From positions 1 through 64,000 of the forward strand of contig URVM01000012.1 in assembly GCA_900551325.1 (NCBI GenBank): a stretch of DNA of 64,000 nt. The letters are read 5' to 3'. Every line of letters begins with the position of its first letter. Position 1 is the first letter of the stretch. Positions 54,390-62,502 of this stretch are shown piece after piece. The translations under genes were made by a program, and so were the position numbers. This DNA comes from an uncultured Eubacteriales bacterium. Its GTDB lineage: Bacteria; Bacillota; Clostridia; Lachnospirales; Cellulosilyticaceae. A model generated the notes under the pieces. The model was not told the DNA's origin. It saw only the letters and a list, made by a program, of their open reading frames with translations, and did not search any database.

Positions 54390-55673
54390 ATGAATAAAAC
54401 ATTGGAGTTGTATGATATTTATCCTAAAGTAGTGCCAGTACATAAGTGTAGTAAAATTACAATTAAGGCTATGGATTATAGTGTAAGACTAGAAGAGGGT
54501 AAAGACTATAGTGTTATGGTTTTACCTTTATGTGAGACTATTCAAGGAGAAGGGACACAATATCAGGTACATAAAGTAGTGGCAGTAGATAATACCCTTG
54601 TAGTAAGTCATATATTTGGAAATGAACAAGAATATTACTTTAGGGTATTAGATGAAGAGGGAAAATCTATCGTTCAACTTTCTGTCTATGCATTAGAAGA
54701 AGATTTATATGAGTGTAGACCTTACAAAGGGGATCTTCACGTACATACTTGTTTTTCTGATGGTAGTGAATCACCTGAGTTGGTTGTTGCTAAGTATAGA
54801 CAAGCTGGATTTGACTTTTTAGCCATTACAGACCATCATCGTTATGCTCCGTCTTTAAGAGCTATAGATGCGTATAAAGATGTACCTCTTGCACTTAAAT
54901 TATTCCCAGGTGAAGAAGTCCATGGACTAGATAACCATATTCATATTGTAAACTTTGGTGGGGATTATAGCGTAAATAAGATTTTTCAAGATGACCCAGA
55001 ACTTTATTATAAAGAAGTAAAAGCAATTGAAGAAACGCTCAGCTGCCCAGAAGGTGTGAATGCTTTCCAATATGCATCATGTCTATGGGTTTATAATCAA
55101 ATTAAGCAAGGAAATGGTTTAGGTATCTTTGCCCATCCTCATTGGATTGCTAATGTGTACCATGTAAGAGATACAATGTCCGCTTATCAGATGGAAGAAC
55201 AACCTTTTGATGCTTTTGAACTTATTGGTGGACAGTCAGTAAAAGAAAATAATATGCAACTGGCTTTCTATAATGAAATGAGAAAGAAATTAGGAAAAGA
55301 AATACCAATTGTAGGTAGTAGTGATTCTCATGGGGTTTTAGGTGGAAGACTTTTTGATGAAATGAAAACAGTTGTTATAGCAAAATCCAATGAGAAAAAA
55401 GATATCATTGAAGCAGTTAAAGCTTGTCATTCAGTAGCTATTGAACATTACAATGGTGAGCATTATAAAGTACATGGAAGCTATCGTCTAGTAAGTTATG
55501 TGATTTTCCTTATGGAAAATTACTTCCCATTACATGATACTTTATGTTATGAAGAAGGGCGGGCAATGCTTGATTATGTAAGAGGTGAAGAAGAGGCTAA
55601 AGATATTTTGGCACTTACACAAGGAAGAACGGCTAAAATGCTTGGAAAGTATTTTGATAGATATGAAGGTTAA
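54390..55673 (+). CDS. PHP-domain metal-dependent hydrolase (CehA/McbA-like)
   Basis: A 427-residue protein. An N-terminal beta-rich part of about 110 residues precedes a PHP phosphoesterase domain with GDLHVHTCFSDGSE (about 118-131), LAITDHHRY, GEEVHG, FAHPHW and SSDSHG, which supply the metal-binding His and Asp residues. Such enzymes cut phosphoesters, often of unknown substrate. No signal peptide is seen. The ATG at 54390 follows GAGGGGAT; an in-frame TTG at 54384 lies in that site. It is a single-gene unit. A related PHP protein begins at 62789. Confidence 0.85.
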   Translation: MNKTLELYDIYPKVVPVHKCSKITIKAMDYSVRLEEGKDYSVMVLPLCETIQGEGTQYQVHKVVAVDNTLVVSHIFGNEQEYYFRVLDEEGKSIVQLSVYALEEDLYECRPYKGDLHVHTCFSDGSESPELVVAKYRQAGFDFLAITDHHRYAPSLRAIDAYKDVPLALKLFPGEEVHGLDNHIHIVNFGGDYSVNKIFQDDPELYYKEVKAIEETLSCPEGVNAFQYASCLWVYNQIKQGNGLGIFAHPHWIANVYHVRDTMSAYQMEEQPFDAFELIGGQSVKENNMQLAFYNEMRKKLGKEIPIVGSSDSHGVLGGRLFDEMKTVVIAKSNEKKDIIEAVKACHSVAIEHYNGEHYKVHGSYRLVSYVIFLMENYFPLHDTLCYEEGRAMLDYVRGEEEAKDILALTQGRTAKMLGKYFDRYEG

Positions 55674-55690
55674 AGAGATATAGAAAGTTT

Positions 55691-55724
55691 AAAAGCTGCC
55701 AACGGATAGATGGCGGCTTTTATT
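55691..55724 (+). terminator. Terminator hairpin, AAGCTGCC family
   Basis: AAAAGCTGCCA (55691-55701) pairs with TGGCGGCTTTT (55711-55721), with a 9-base loop. Confidence 0.85.
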
Positions 55725-55886
55725 ATTTGATTTTAAATTTATATTAAATGTAGTCTATAACTGGAGATATAGATAAAAAATAAGAGACTTAAAATCAAAA
55801 GAGAGTAATATTATCTACAGATAGGATATAGTATAAATATGATGAGGAATTTATATTTTTAAATTTATTGTACAAGGGGAGATATT

Positions 55887-56765
55887 ATGGAGATGGAGCA
55901 GATCGTAGAGAAGCTGGAAAGAGAGAGAAAAGCTATCCATAAGATTAAGTTAGTAGGTTATGTATGTATACTTATAGGAGGGTATTTGCTTTTTTGGACA
56001 GGGTTAAAATGGTATTTATCAGTGATTTGTATCATTGTAGGACTTGGTATCAAATCACATTCAACTAAGAAGAGAGAGGATTATATTGAAGCTTATAAAA
56101 ATGAACTAGTAACTGAGATTCTGAAAGAGGAATTTGATGATGTTGTTTTTAAGCCTCATGTGGGAGTAAGTAAAGAGCAAATAGACAGGGGAAGTTTGGG
56201 GGATTATGGCAATAAGATGGTATCTAAGCATGCTTTTGAAGGCAGTTATAAAGGCATACCTTTTTTATTTTCTCATCTAACATGTATCGAACAAAGTAAA
56301 AAGAAAGACGAAGTAAGGGAGAAAACACTTTTTGAGGGAAACTGGATAAGTTTTGGGTTAGGGAAAGAGTTTACAGGCGAGGTGCAAATTCATCGTATAA
56401 TAGAACTAAACTATAAGAGTTACCTAGAAAAGATAGAATTTGAAGATGTAAAATTTAACAAAGAGTTTAAAACTTATGCTACCAATGCCCATTTAGCTTT
56501 CTACCTTATTACCCCTCCTATGATGGAGAGGATTAAAAAATTAGGTGATCGTTCATTCATAAGTACGCTGGATTTAGACTTATGTTTTGAAAATGGGTGT
56601 TTACATACAATGATCAAAAGCTTGGAGATGAACGCTTTTGAACCTAATATTTATAGTAAGATTAATCTAGAAAAAGTTAAAGAAAAGGTAATAGGTGGTG
56701 TTTCGGCTATTAAGGATTATGTAGATTTGTTGGGACTAGATAGTTGGGGTTATAAGGCTGTATAA
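55887..56765 (+). CDS. DUF3137-like membrane protein
   Basis: A 292-residue protein with two close membrane segments near the N-terminus (about 24-55) and a large cytoplasmic domain with EGSYKGIPFLFSHL and FNKEFKTYATN segments that resemble DUF3137 proteins. DUF3137 genes often lie next to lemA, and lemA follows here after 30 bases. Function is unknown; a membrane or cell-envelope role with LemA is inferred. AAGGGGAG precedes the ATG. Confidence 0.75.
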   Translation: MEMEQIVEKLERERKAIHKIKLVGYVCILIGGYLLFWTGLKWYLSVICIIVGLGIKSHSTKKREDYIEAYKNELVTEILKEEFDDVVFKPHVGVSKEQIDRGSLGDYGNKMVSKHAFEGSYKGIPFLFSHLTCIEQSKKKDEVREKTLFEGNWISFGLGKEFTGEVQIHRIIELNYKSYLEKIEFEDVKFNKEFKTYATNAHLAFYLITPPMMERIKKLGDRSFISTLDLDLCFENGCLHTMIKSLEMNAFEPNIYSKINLEKVKEKVIGGVSAIKDYVDLLGLDSWGYKAV

Positions 56766-56795
56766 ATAAAAATAAATTTAAAAGGGGAGATTGAG

Positions 56796-57338
56796 ATGGA
56801 TACAACAGTTTTAGTAATAATAGGGGTAGTTGTGGTTTTAATTTTTTGGTTCATCCGTACATTAAATAGCATTAAAAGGTTGGAAGTAAAGATTGAAGAG
56901 GCATCTTCTGGTATAGAAGTGGCATTAGAAAAACGCTATGATTTACTAACCAATATGCTTAAAACAGCTAAAGGTTATGCAAAACATGAGAAGGAAACAC
57001 TTGTTGAGGCTATACAATGTCGTAAAGGTATGAGTATTGAAGAAATGAATGAGGCCAATACAAAGATGAATGCAGGCTTTGATAAAGTGTTTGCCCTAGC
57101 TGAGAGTTATCCAGAGCTTAAAGCAGATTCTGTATTTGTGAACTTACAAGTGGCTGTAGCAGATGCTGAGGAACATTTACAAGCAGCAAGACGTGTGTAT
57201 AATAGTAATGTTTCTACACATAACCAAAAAGTTGTAACCTTCCCTAATAGTATAATTGCAGGAGTTATAAGGGCAACTAAAAAAGAATTCTTTAAGGTAG
57301 AAGAAAGCAAACGCCAAAATGTGTCCCTAGACTTTTAG
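56796..57338 (+). CDS. LemA-family protein
   Basis: A 180-residue protein with one N-terminal membrane anchor (about 4-22) and a long helical domain ending in the family's NSNVSTHNQKVVTFPNSIIAG and FFKVEE segments. LemA proteins have a bundle structure facing outside the cytoplasm, and their function is unresolved. It is the partner of the DUF3137-like gene in a two-gene operon. Confidence 0.9.
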   Translation: MDTTVLVIIGVVVVLIFWFIRTLNSIKRLEVKIEEASSGIEVALEKRYDLLTNMLKTAKGYAKHEKETLVEAIQCRKGMSIEEMNEANTKMNAGFDKVFALAESYPELKADSVFVNLQVAVADAEEHLQAARRVYNSNVSTHNQKVVTFPNSIIAGVIRATKKEFFKVEESKRQNVSLDF

Positions 57339-57372
57339 TAAATAAAATTATGATATTGATATTATAATTTGC

Positions 57373-57402
57373 TTGTTATAAACCTTTTTAGTAAGCTATA
57401 AT
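57373..57402 (+). promoter_or_regulatory. Candidate promoter of the HutP-family gene
   Basis: TTGTTA (57373-57378), an 18-base spacer and TATAAT (57397-57402), about 60 bases before the gene. Confidence 0.5.
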
Positions 57403-57462
57403 AAAGATAATGATTTCGTACGCCAAGTCTAGATTTTACGAGCTTATTTAGGAGGATTACTC

Positions 57463-57882
57463 ATGAAGGAAAAAAACAGTGTAGATATAGCAAAAGCAGC
57501 TATTAATATGGCTATATCCTCAAGACAAGAAGAAGAAAAATTAGTAGAAGAGTTTAAAAAAGAAAACGTTTTAGCTGTAGCTGTTGATATTGGAGGAAAC
57601 TTAAATGCTTCTATTCCAAAAATTATAGAAAGAGCACTAGTCGCTTCTAAAAGAACAGGCATTATTAAAGATTATCATGTACATGACGGAGCGGTTGCAG
57701 GTGCAACTAGAGAGGCTATTATGCAAGTAGCAAATAAAGCAAATGGACTCAATGTAGGTGGAAAAATTGGTATTGCAAGACAAGGAGAACATATAAGTGT
57801 ATGTATCTTCCTAAGCATTGGCCTTCTTCACTTAAATGAGGTTGTTATAGGACTTGGACATCGTTCTATTGGAAATATATAA
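57463..57882 (+). CDS. HutP-family RNA-binding antitermination regulator
   Basis: A 139-residue protein of the HutP family. VASKRTGIIKDYHVHDG (60-76), GATREAIMQV, NVGGKIGIARQGEHISV and the end LLHLNEVVIGLGHR are typical of clostridial members. Bacillus HutP is a hexamer that binds UAG-type triplets in leader RNA, with histidine and Mg2+, and prevents termination of hut genes. In the Bacillus protein, as I recall it, histidines at 73 and 77 bind metal; the aligned segment here reads HDGAVAGATREA, so that pair is not kept and the ligand may differ. No hut gene is nearby. A UAG-rich leader with terminator starts within 50 bases of its stop. AGGAGG lies at a good distance before ATG. Confidence 0.85.
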   Translation: MKEKNSVDIAKAAINMAISSRQEEEKLVEEFKKENVLAVAVDIGGNLNASIPKIIERALVASKRTGIIKDYHVHDGAVAGATREAIMQVANKANGLNVGGKIGIARQGEHISVCIFLSIGLLHLNEVVIGLGHRSIGNI

Positions 57883-57893
57883 ATTTATAATAA

Positions 57894-57922
57894 TTGACAG
57901 AAGTGAAAAATATAGATATAAT
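57894..57922 (+). promoter_or_regulatory. Consensus promoter of the UAG-rich leader and ABC operon
   Basis: TTGACA (57894-57899) and TATAAT (57917-57922) match the consensus exactly, with a 17-base spacer. It starts 12 bases after the HutP-family stop codon, and transcription would begin near 57929. Confidence 0.8.
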
Positions 57923-57928
57923 TCACTT

Positions 57929-58258
57929 TAATAATAAAATAATAGTTATGTAGAATAGATTATGTAGATAATCTAAGTAGAGAGCAAACAGCATAAGGCT
58001 GCAAGCTAAAAGTAGATAGTATAAATAAAATAGTAGATTAGTAGATATTAGATAATAAATTAGTAGACAGTAGATTAGTAAATTAGTAAATAGTAGATTA
58101 AGTAGTATAGTAGAATTGTAGAACAGTAGTTTAAAGTAGAAAATGAAATGTAATTTAATCGTAGCACAGTAGTATAAGTAGGAGATAAGCTTAAATAGGC
58201 AATAGAGGACTATTCATAATTTGGATAGGTCTCTAGATTCGTGCCTCAAATATAGATC
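57929..58258 (+). ncRNA. UAG-triplet-rich untranslated leader (candidate HutP-family target RNA)
   Basis: No reading frame is open here. UAG occurs about 30 times between 57943 and 58255. The block 58031-58139 alone has 18 copies in 109 bases, where about two are expected from its composition. Starts in this block are at 58031, 58034, 58039, 58042, 58049, 58061, 58064, 58071, 58076, 58084, 58091, 58094, 58103, 58108, 58111, 58119, 58127 and 58137. Three pairs are exactly 7 apart, the HutP spacing, and four lie 8 apart. A hairpin (58203-58215 with 58223-58235) precedes the terminator. A T-box consensus is not seen. Confidence 0.65.
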
Positions 58259-58298
58259 ATCCTCTCCCTATAACTTTGTGGAGAGGATTTTTGTTTTT
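58259..58298 (+). terminator. Leader terminator upstream of the ABC operon
   Basis: ATCCTCTCC (58259-58267) pairs with GGAGAGGAT (58280-58288), followed by TTTTTGTTTTT. Located 80 bases before the start of the binding-protein gene, it would stop transcription unless overcome. AGAGGA at 58204-58209 can also pair with TCCTCT in its left arm, a possible competing fold. Confidence 0.85.
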
Positions 58299-58378
58299 AA
58301 GCAAATAGTCTTACTTAACTATATAAACTTTGTTCTACATCTATATAAATTTTAAACAAATCTTAGGAGGATGGTAGT

Positions 58379-59377
58379 ATGGTAGGTAAAAAGTTACTTG
58401 CACTTAGTTCGATTTTAGTAAGCATGTCTTTATTTGTAGGGTGTGCTGGTAGTGGTACTGGTAGTACAAATGAAGGTAAGGCAGTAAATATAGGAATTAC
58501 TCAAATTGCATCTCACCCAGCTTTAGATGCATCAAGAGAAGGTTTTCTTGAAGCTTTAGCAGAGAAAGGTTATAAAGAAGGAGAAAACTTAAATATTGAA
58601 CTACAAAATGCAGAAGGAGATATCGCAACAGCTCAGCTTATCGCAACAAATTTTACATCTAGTAAAAAGGATTTAATTTTTGCTATAGCAACACCAGCTG
58701 CACAAGTAGCGTTTAATACAACAAAGGATATTCCAATCATTGTAACTGCAGTAACAGATGCAAAAGAAGCAGGACTTGTACAGTCAAATGAAAAATCAGG
58801 TACAAATGTGGCAGGAACTAGTGACGCAGTACCAATAGAGCAACAAGTAAAACTTATAAGAGATTTATTTAAAGATGCCAAGACAATTGGTGTTTTATAC
58901 AATACAAGCGAGGTCAACTCTGAAATTCAAGTAAATGATTTAAAAGAAGCAGCCAAAGCAAATGGCTTTGAAGTAGTGACTAAAGGAATTACAAGTGTAA
59001 ATGATATTAGTCAAGCATTAGATGCTATCTTAGGAAGTGTAGATGTACTTTATACACCAGCAGATAATCTAGTAGCATCTTCAATGGCTATTATTGCTGC
59101 ACAGGCTACAGATAAAAAAGTACCAGTAGTAGGAGCAGAAGAAGCTCACGTTCAAAATGGTGCTTTAATTACAGAAGGTATTAGCTACAAAAAGCTTGGC
59201 TATGAAGCAGGGCTTATGGCAGTTCAAGTATTAGAAGGAAGTAATATTAGTGAACTACCTGTAAAAAAATCAGAAGAAACACAACTTGTTATTAACGAAG
59301 ACACCATGAATAAGCTCGCTATCACCATTGATCAAAGTATTATGGAGAGAGCTACACTTATAAAAGGAGGGGAATAA
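58379..59377 (+). CDS. TrpX-like ABC transporter substrate-binding lipoprotein
   Basis: A 332-residue lipoprotein with lipobox FVGC (C22). The mature domain is of the ABC_sub_bind type (IGITQIASHPALDASREGF, then IATPAAQVAFNTT and YNTSEVNSEIQV), a group that includes the TrpX-type proteins predicted to bind amino acids, often aromatic ones. The ligand is not proven for most members. AGGAGG lies 8 bases before the ATG. It is first in a three-gene importer operon that is preceded by the UAG-rich leader and terminator. Confidence 0.88.
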   Translation: MVGKKLLALSSILVSMSLFVGCAGSGTGSTNEGKAVNIGITQIASHPALDASREGFLEALAEKGYKEGENLNIELQNAEGDIATAQLIATNFTSSKKDLIFAIATPAAQVAFNTTKDIPIIVTAVTDAKEAGLVQSNEKSGTNVAGTSDAVPIEQQVKLIRDLFKDAKTIGVLYNTSEVNSEIQVNDLKEAAKANGFEVVTKGITSVNDISQALDAILGSVDVLYTPADNLVASSMAIIAAQATDKKVPVVGAEEAHVQNGALITEGISYKKLGYEAGLMAVQVLEGSNISELPVKKSEETQLVINEDTMNKLAITIDQSIMERATLIKGGE

Positions 59378-59378
59378 G

Positions 59379-60257
59379 ATGACCTTCTTTTTAGGAACGC
59401 TAGAACAAGGACTTATTTTTGCTATAGGTGCACTCGGTGTATACATAACTTATACAATCTTAGATTTTCCAGACTTATCTGTAGATGGAACCTTTAGTTT
59501 AGGAGCTGCAATTACAGCAGCTCTTATATTAAAAGGTGTCAATCCTTTTGTAGCTTTAGGAGTAGCCTTTATAGGTGGAGCTCTTGGTGGACTCGCTACA
59601 GGTATACTCCATGTCAAATTAAAGATTACAAATCTATTATCAGGAATTTTAGTTATGATTGGACTTTACTCTATTAATTTAAGAATTATGGGGCAGGCTA
59701 ATCTTCCTATGTTTAATAAGGCAAATATATTTGCAAATGAATTACCAAAGGTAGCAATCATTGCTGTAATGGTTCTTATAGTTAAATTATTAATGGATTT
59801 TCTCTTTAAGACAAAGTTTGGTTTTGTACTAAGAGCTACAGGGGATAATGACACTTTAGTTACTTCACTTGGTGTAAGTAAAGGTACAATGAAAATAGCT
59901 GGACTTATGATTTCTAATGGTTTAGTAGGTTTAAGTGGGGCCATTATGGCACAGCATCAAAACTTTTCAGATATTACTATGGGAACAGGTTTTATAGTAG
60001 TAGCTCTAGCTTCTATTATTCTGGGCCAATCAGTGTTTAAGAAGAGTAAGTTTTTAAAAGGTACTACAATCGTTATTATTGGTGCTTTTTTCTATAAACT
60101 TAGTGTAAGTATTGCTCTTAATTTAGGTTTCCCAGCAACAGACTTAAAGCTTATTACATCTATATTAGTAGTGATTGCAATCGTAGCAAATAACGGTACT
60201 ATATCCAATAAATTTAAGTCTCAAGTAATAAAGAAAGGGGAAAATTTACATGCTTAA
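59379..60257 (+). CDS. ABC transporter permease (TrpY-like, BPD_transp_2)
   Basis: A 292-residue membrane protein with about eight hydrophobic segments of the branched-chain-amino-acid/ribose permease superfamily. DFPDLSVDGTFSLGAA near residue 30 and LRATGDNDTLVTSLGVS (about 150-166) are landmarks of the TrpY-type group. It starts 1 base after the binding-protein stop and overlaps the ATPase gene by 8 bases, so the three are translationally linked. Confidence 0.9.
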   Translation: MTFFLGTLEQGLIFAIGALGVYITYTILDFPDLSVDGTFSLGAAITAALILKGVNPFVALGVAFIGGALGGLATGILHVKLKITNLLSGILVMIGLYSINLRIMGQANLPMFNKANIFANELPKVAIIAVMVLIVKLLMDFLFKTKFGFVLRATGDNDTLVTSLGVSKGTMKIAGLMISNGLVGLSGAIMAQHQNFSDITMGTGFIVVALASIILGQSVFKKSKFLKGTTIVIIGAFFYKLSVSIALNLGFPATDLKLITSILVVIAIVANNGTISNKFKSQVIKKGENLHA

Positions 60258-61044
60258 AATACAATCTATCCATAAAGGTTTTAACCAAGGAACAGTAAAT
60301 GAAACAAATATCTTTAATAATTTTAATCTGAACATTAACCAAGGTGACTTTGTAACAATCGTTGGGAGTAATGGAGCAGGTAAATCTACCCTTTTAAATA
60401 TTATATCTGGTGCACTAGAGCCAGATGCAGGAAGAATCATTCTAGAAGGAAAAGACATTACTAGATTACCAGAACACAGAAAGTCACAGTATATGAGTAG
60501 GGTATTTCAAGACCCAACTAAAGGTACATCACCTTCGATGACTATTTTGGAAAACTTATCACTGGCTGATAATAAAGGTAAGTGCTTTGGACTTTCTTTT
60601 GGAGTAAATAAAAAGAAAGTAGAAAGTTTTAAAGAACAACTTTCTATACTTAATTTAGGTCTTGAAGATAAGTTAGATACAAAGGTAGGCTTACTCTCAG
60701 GTGGACAAAGACAAGCCTTGTCCTTACTTATGGCTACTTTAAATACGCCAAAGATTCTACTTTTAGATGAGCATACAGCAGCTCTTGATCCTAAAACTTC
60801 AGAGACTATTATTAACCTAACAAATAGTATTGTTAAAGAAAAGAACATTACAACTATAATGATTACCCATAACTTAAATCATGCCATAGCCTATGGGAAT
60901 AGACTACTTATGATGCATAGAGGGGAAGCCATTCTGGATATAAAAGAAAAAGAAAAGTGTTTCTTAACTAAAAATATGCTTATAGAAGAATTTAATAAAA
61001 TGACTTTTAAAGAAGAACTATCAGACCGTGTCATGTTTGCATAA
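60250..61044 (+). CDS. ABC transporter ATP-binding protein (TrpZ-like)
   Basis: A 264-residue ATPase. Walker A GSNGAGKST (39-47), signature LSGGQRQAL, Walker B ILLLDEHTAALDP and the switch histidine in MITHN are all intact. Histidine after the catalytic glutamate (DEH) is usual in this subgroup. It energises the importer with the preceding permease and lipoprotein, and is the only ABC ATPase in the window; the sugar importers must use one encoded elsewhere. Confidence 0.92.
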   Translation: MLKIQSIHKGFNQGTVNETNIFNNFNLNINQGDFVTIVGSNGAGKSTLLNIISGALEPDAGRIILEGKDITRLPEHRKSQYMSRVFQDPTKGTSPSMTILENLSLADNKGKCFGLSFGVNKKKVESFKEQLSILNLGLEDKLDTKVGLLSGGQRQALSLLMATLNTPKILLLDEHTAALDPKTSETIINLTNSIVKEKNITTIMITHNLNHAIAYGNRLLMMHRGEAILDIKEKEKCFLTKNMLIEEFNKMTFKEELSDRVMFA

Positions 61045-61075
61045 GCTTCTAAAGATATAAAAATAAATAGAAATC

Positions 61076-61122
61076 AAAATGGAGCTTAGCACTAGAAATT
61101 AGTGCTAAGCTCCATTTTTGTG
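61076..61122 (+). terminator. Terminator of the ABC operon
   Basis: A 19-bp perfect stem (61076-61094 with 61100-61118) with a 5-base loop, then T residues. The arm AATGGAGCTTAGCA is shared with the hairpin at 62115-62167, read on the opposite strand. Confidence 0.9.
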
Positions 61123-61159
61123 GGGGCAAAAGATACTTTTGGACCTTCTTTTAGAAAGA

Positions 61160-61450
61160 GATTTGAATTTGTTGTTTCTAAAGTCCGAATTACTGTCTCT
61201 TTTTAGTCCTCTTAGGTGTCAGGCTGGATGTAGCTCCTCCTTTAGCTTCCACTTTCGGTAGCTAAGAGGCTGTAAGTTCGGGGTCGTAAGAACGCCAGAA
61301 ACTTGCTCCGCAGCGAACACCTGGCTAAGTGCCTTACTTCCCCACTCACTAACAGCCTCTAAGCCACCTGCATAAGCCGCTTCCGGAGGAGCTACAGCCA
61401 GCCTTTTACCTACTGGATTTTCTAAGAGACAGGAATTCTAGTCTACTTAG
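61160..61450. repeat. Structured inverted element, copy A
   Basis: A non-coding segment of about 290 bp, clearly richer in G+C than its surroundings. It folds on itself in nested layers: an outer stem (61187-61201 with 61424-61438), a 20-bp stem (61221-61240 with 61385-61404, one mismatch) and AGAGGCTGT with ACAGCCTCT (61265-61273 with 61352-61360). Its reverse complement aligns along its whole length with copy B at 61820-62118. Family unknown to me. Confidence 0.75.
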
Positions 61451-61555
61451 CCTCGATATTTATCTTCTTGTTAGGATATTCAAAGTGCATTTGCATAAAA
61501 ATTTCTACAATAGTCTTTAGATACACTTATACACTTTATATATTAATGAAATGAA

Positions 61556-61690
61556 TCACTTTACATGTTCGCCTTCAATATCATCTAGTGTTTTACTTAT
61601 AATTTGTTTTTGCTCCTTATCTCTAATAATACATATTATTCTATTTACACCCTCTACATTTTATTTTCCTACATTAACCTTATCTAGTTT
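61556..61690 (-). pseudogene. Short coding remnant between the two structured elements
   Basis: On the minus strand the end of a gene-like reading frame is visible: NVEGVNRIICIIRDKEQ followed by KQIISKTLDDIEGEHVK and a stop. Upstream the frame has a TAA and no start. It is too short to assign a family. The element spacer 61451-61819 contains nothing else that I can support. Confidence 0.3.
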
Positions 61691-61819
61691 ATATCCAGTT
61701 CAAACTATGTTGCGTAAGTAGGTTTTGCTACTTACTAGAATAACTTTAGTGGATAAAAAGGTGGGGGACACCTCTCTAATGACTTTTCATATAGGTGAGC
61801 TTAGAAATGTATTCTAATG

Positions 61820-62118
61820 AAGAAGTAGACTAGAATTACTGTCTTTAGAAGACTAGAAGAGGTGGAAGGATGGATGTGGCTACTCCGAAAGCTTCCTCAT
61901 GAAGGTGAGCTTAGAGGCTGTTAACGAGTGGGTGAACAGGGAACTTAGCCAGATGTTTGAAGCGAAGCAAGTTTCTGGCGTTCCTGTAATCCCTGAGTTT
62001 ACAGCCTCTTAGCTGCCGGAAGGGAAAGCTGAAGGAGGAGTCACAGCCAGCCTGACACCTAAGTAGACTAATACAGTAATTCGAATTTGAATCCAAAGAC
62101 AGTTGTATAAATTCAAAA
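61820..62118. repeat. Structured inverted element, copy B
   Basis: The second copy, in opposite orientation to copy A and facing it across about 370 bp. GAATTACTGT (61833-61842) and ACAGTAATTC (62073-62082) form its outer arms. Shared segments with copy A include CTTAGAGGCTGTTA, AAGTTTCTGGCGTTC, ACAGCCTCTTAGCT and CCAGCCTGACACCTAAG. The copies differ at many positions, so the duplication is not recent. A 72-codon frame inside it on the minus strand is a by-product. Confidence 0.75.
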
Positions 62119-62167
62119 GGAGCTAACATTAGCTGATTAAAACCAGCTAATGCTAAGCTCCATTTTT
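62115..62167. terminator. Terminator hairpin beside element B
   Basis: GGAGCTAACATTAGCTG (62119-62135) pairs with CAGCTAATG...CTCC (62144-62161) with one bulge, with A and T runs on the two sides. Read on the minus strand it would end the remnant gene at 62200. Confidence 0.75.
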
Positions 62168-62199
62168 TGTGTCGAAAATTTAATATGTGAATTGTAAGT

Positions 62200-62502
62200 T
62201 TATTGAGCTCTGTATTTAATAGTTACATCACCAATTTGCTTATTCCATGCACCTGGTCCACTAAGTTCTATTTTCAAATAGTTATTGTTGGTGGTAAGTA
62301 GAGGAATAGAGGAGTAAACTTTTTGGTACCAACCAATGCTGACTAGTTTTCCGGCTGTGCTTACATGAGGAACTAATGTCCAGTTTACTCCGTCACCAGA
62401 ACTATAGAAGGTTACCCCATCCCACTGTGCGTTGTGATAGAAAAAGAATGGTATGACTGGTTTAGGGATCCATATGCTGTAGAAAATGATGTTATCATGC
62501 CA
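62200..62502 (-). pseudogene. C-terminal remnant of a secreted carbohydrate-binding protein
   Basis: The last 80 or so codons of a gene, without a start: AQWDGVTFYSSGDGVNWT, then YLKIELSGPGAWNKQIG and DVTIKYRAQ before the stop at 62200. The pattern of aromatic, Gly and Asn residues is like a beta-sandwich carbohydrate-binding domain of secreted glycoside hydrolases (inference). The frame stays open up to a TAA at 62503-62505, but the part beyond about 62433 overlaps another remnant on the plus strand, so the break lies between these points. Confidence 0.55.

Noticed and set aside
57900..58300. T-box riboswitch before the TrpX-like operon
   Set aside because: The leader has a terminator and suits an amino-acid transporter, but the conserved T-box bulge (GGUGGNACCGCG type) and a specifier loop are not visible; UAG repeats dominate instead.
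61160..62118. Insertion sequence or group II intron
   Set aside because: No transposase or reverse transcriptase is encoded, and no target-site duplication or intron domain V/VI hairpin could be identified by eye.
61911..62129. A 72-codon minus-strand frame in the structured element
   Set aside because: It lies within copy B, whose counterpart in copy A has no matching open frame, and there is no ribosome site; conserved pairing explains the sequence better.
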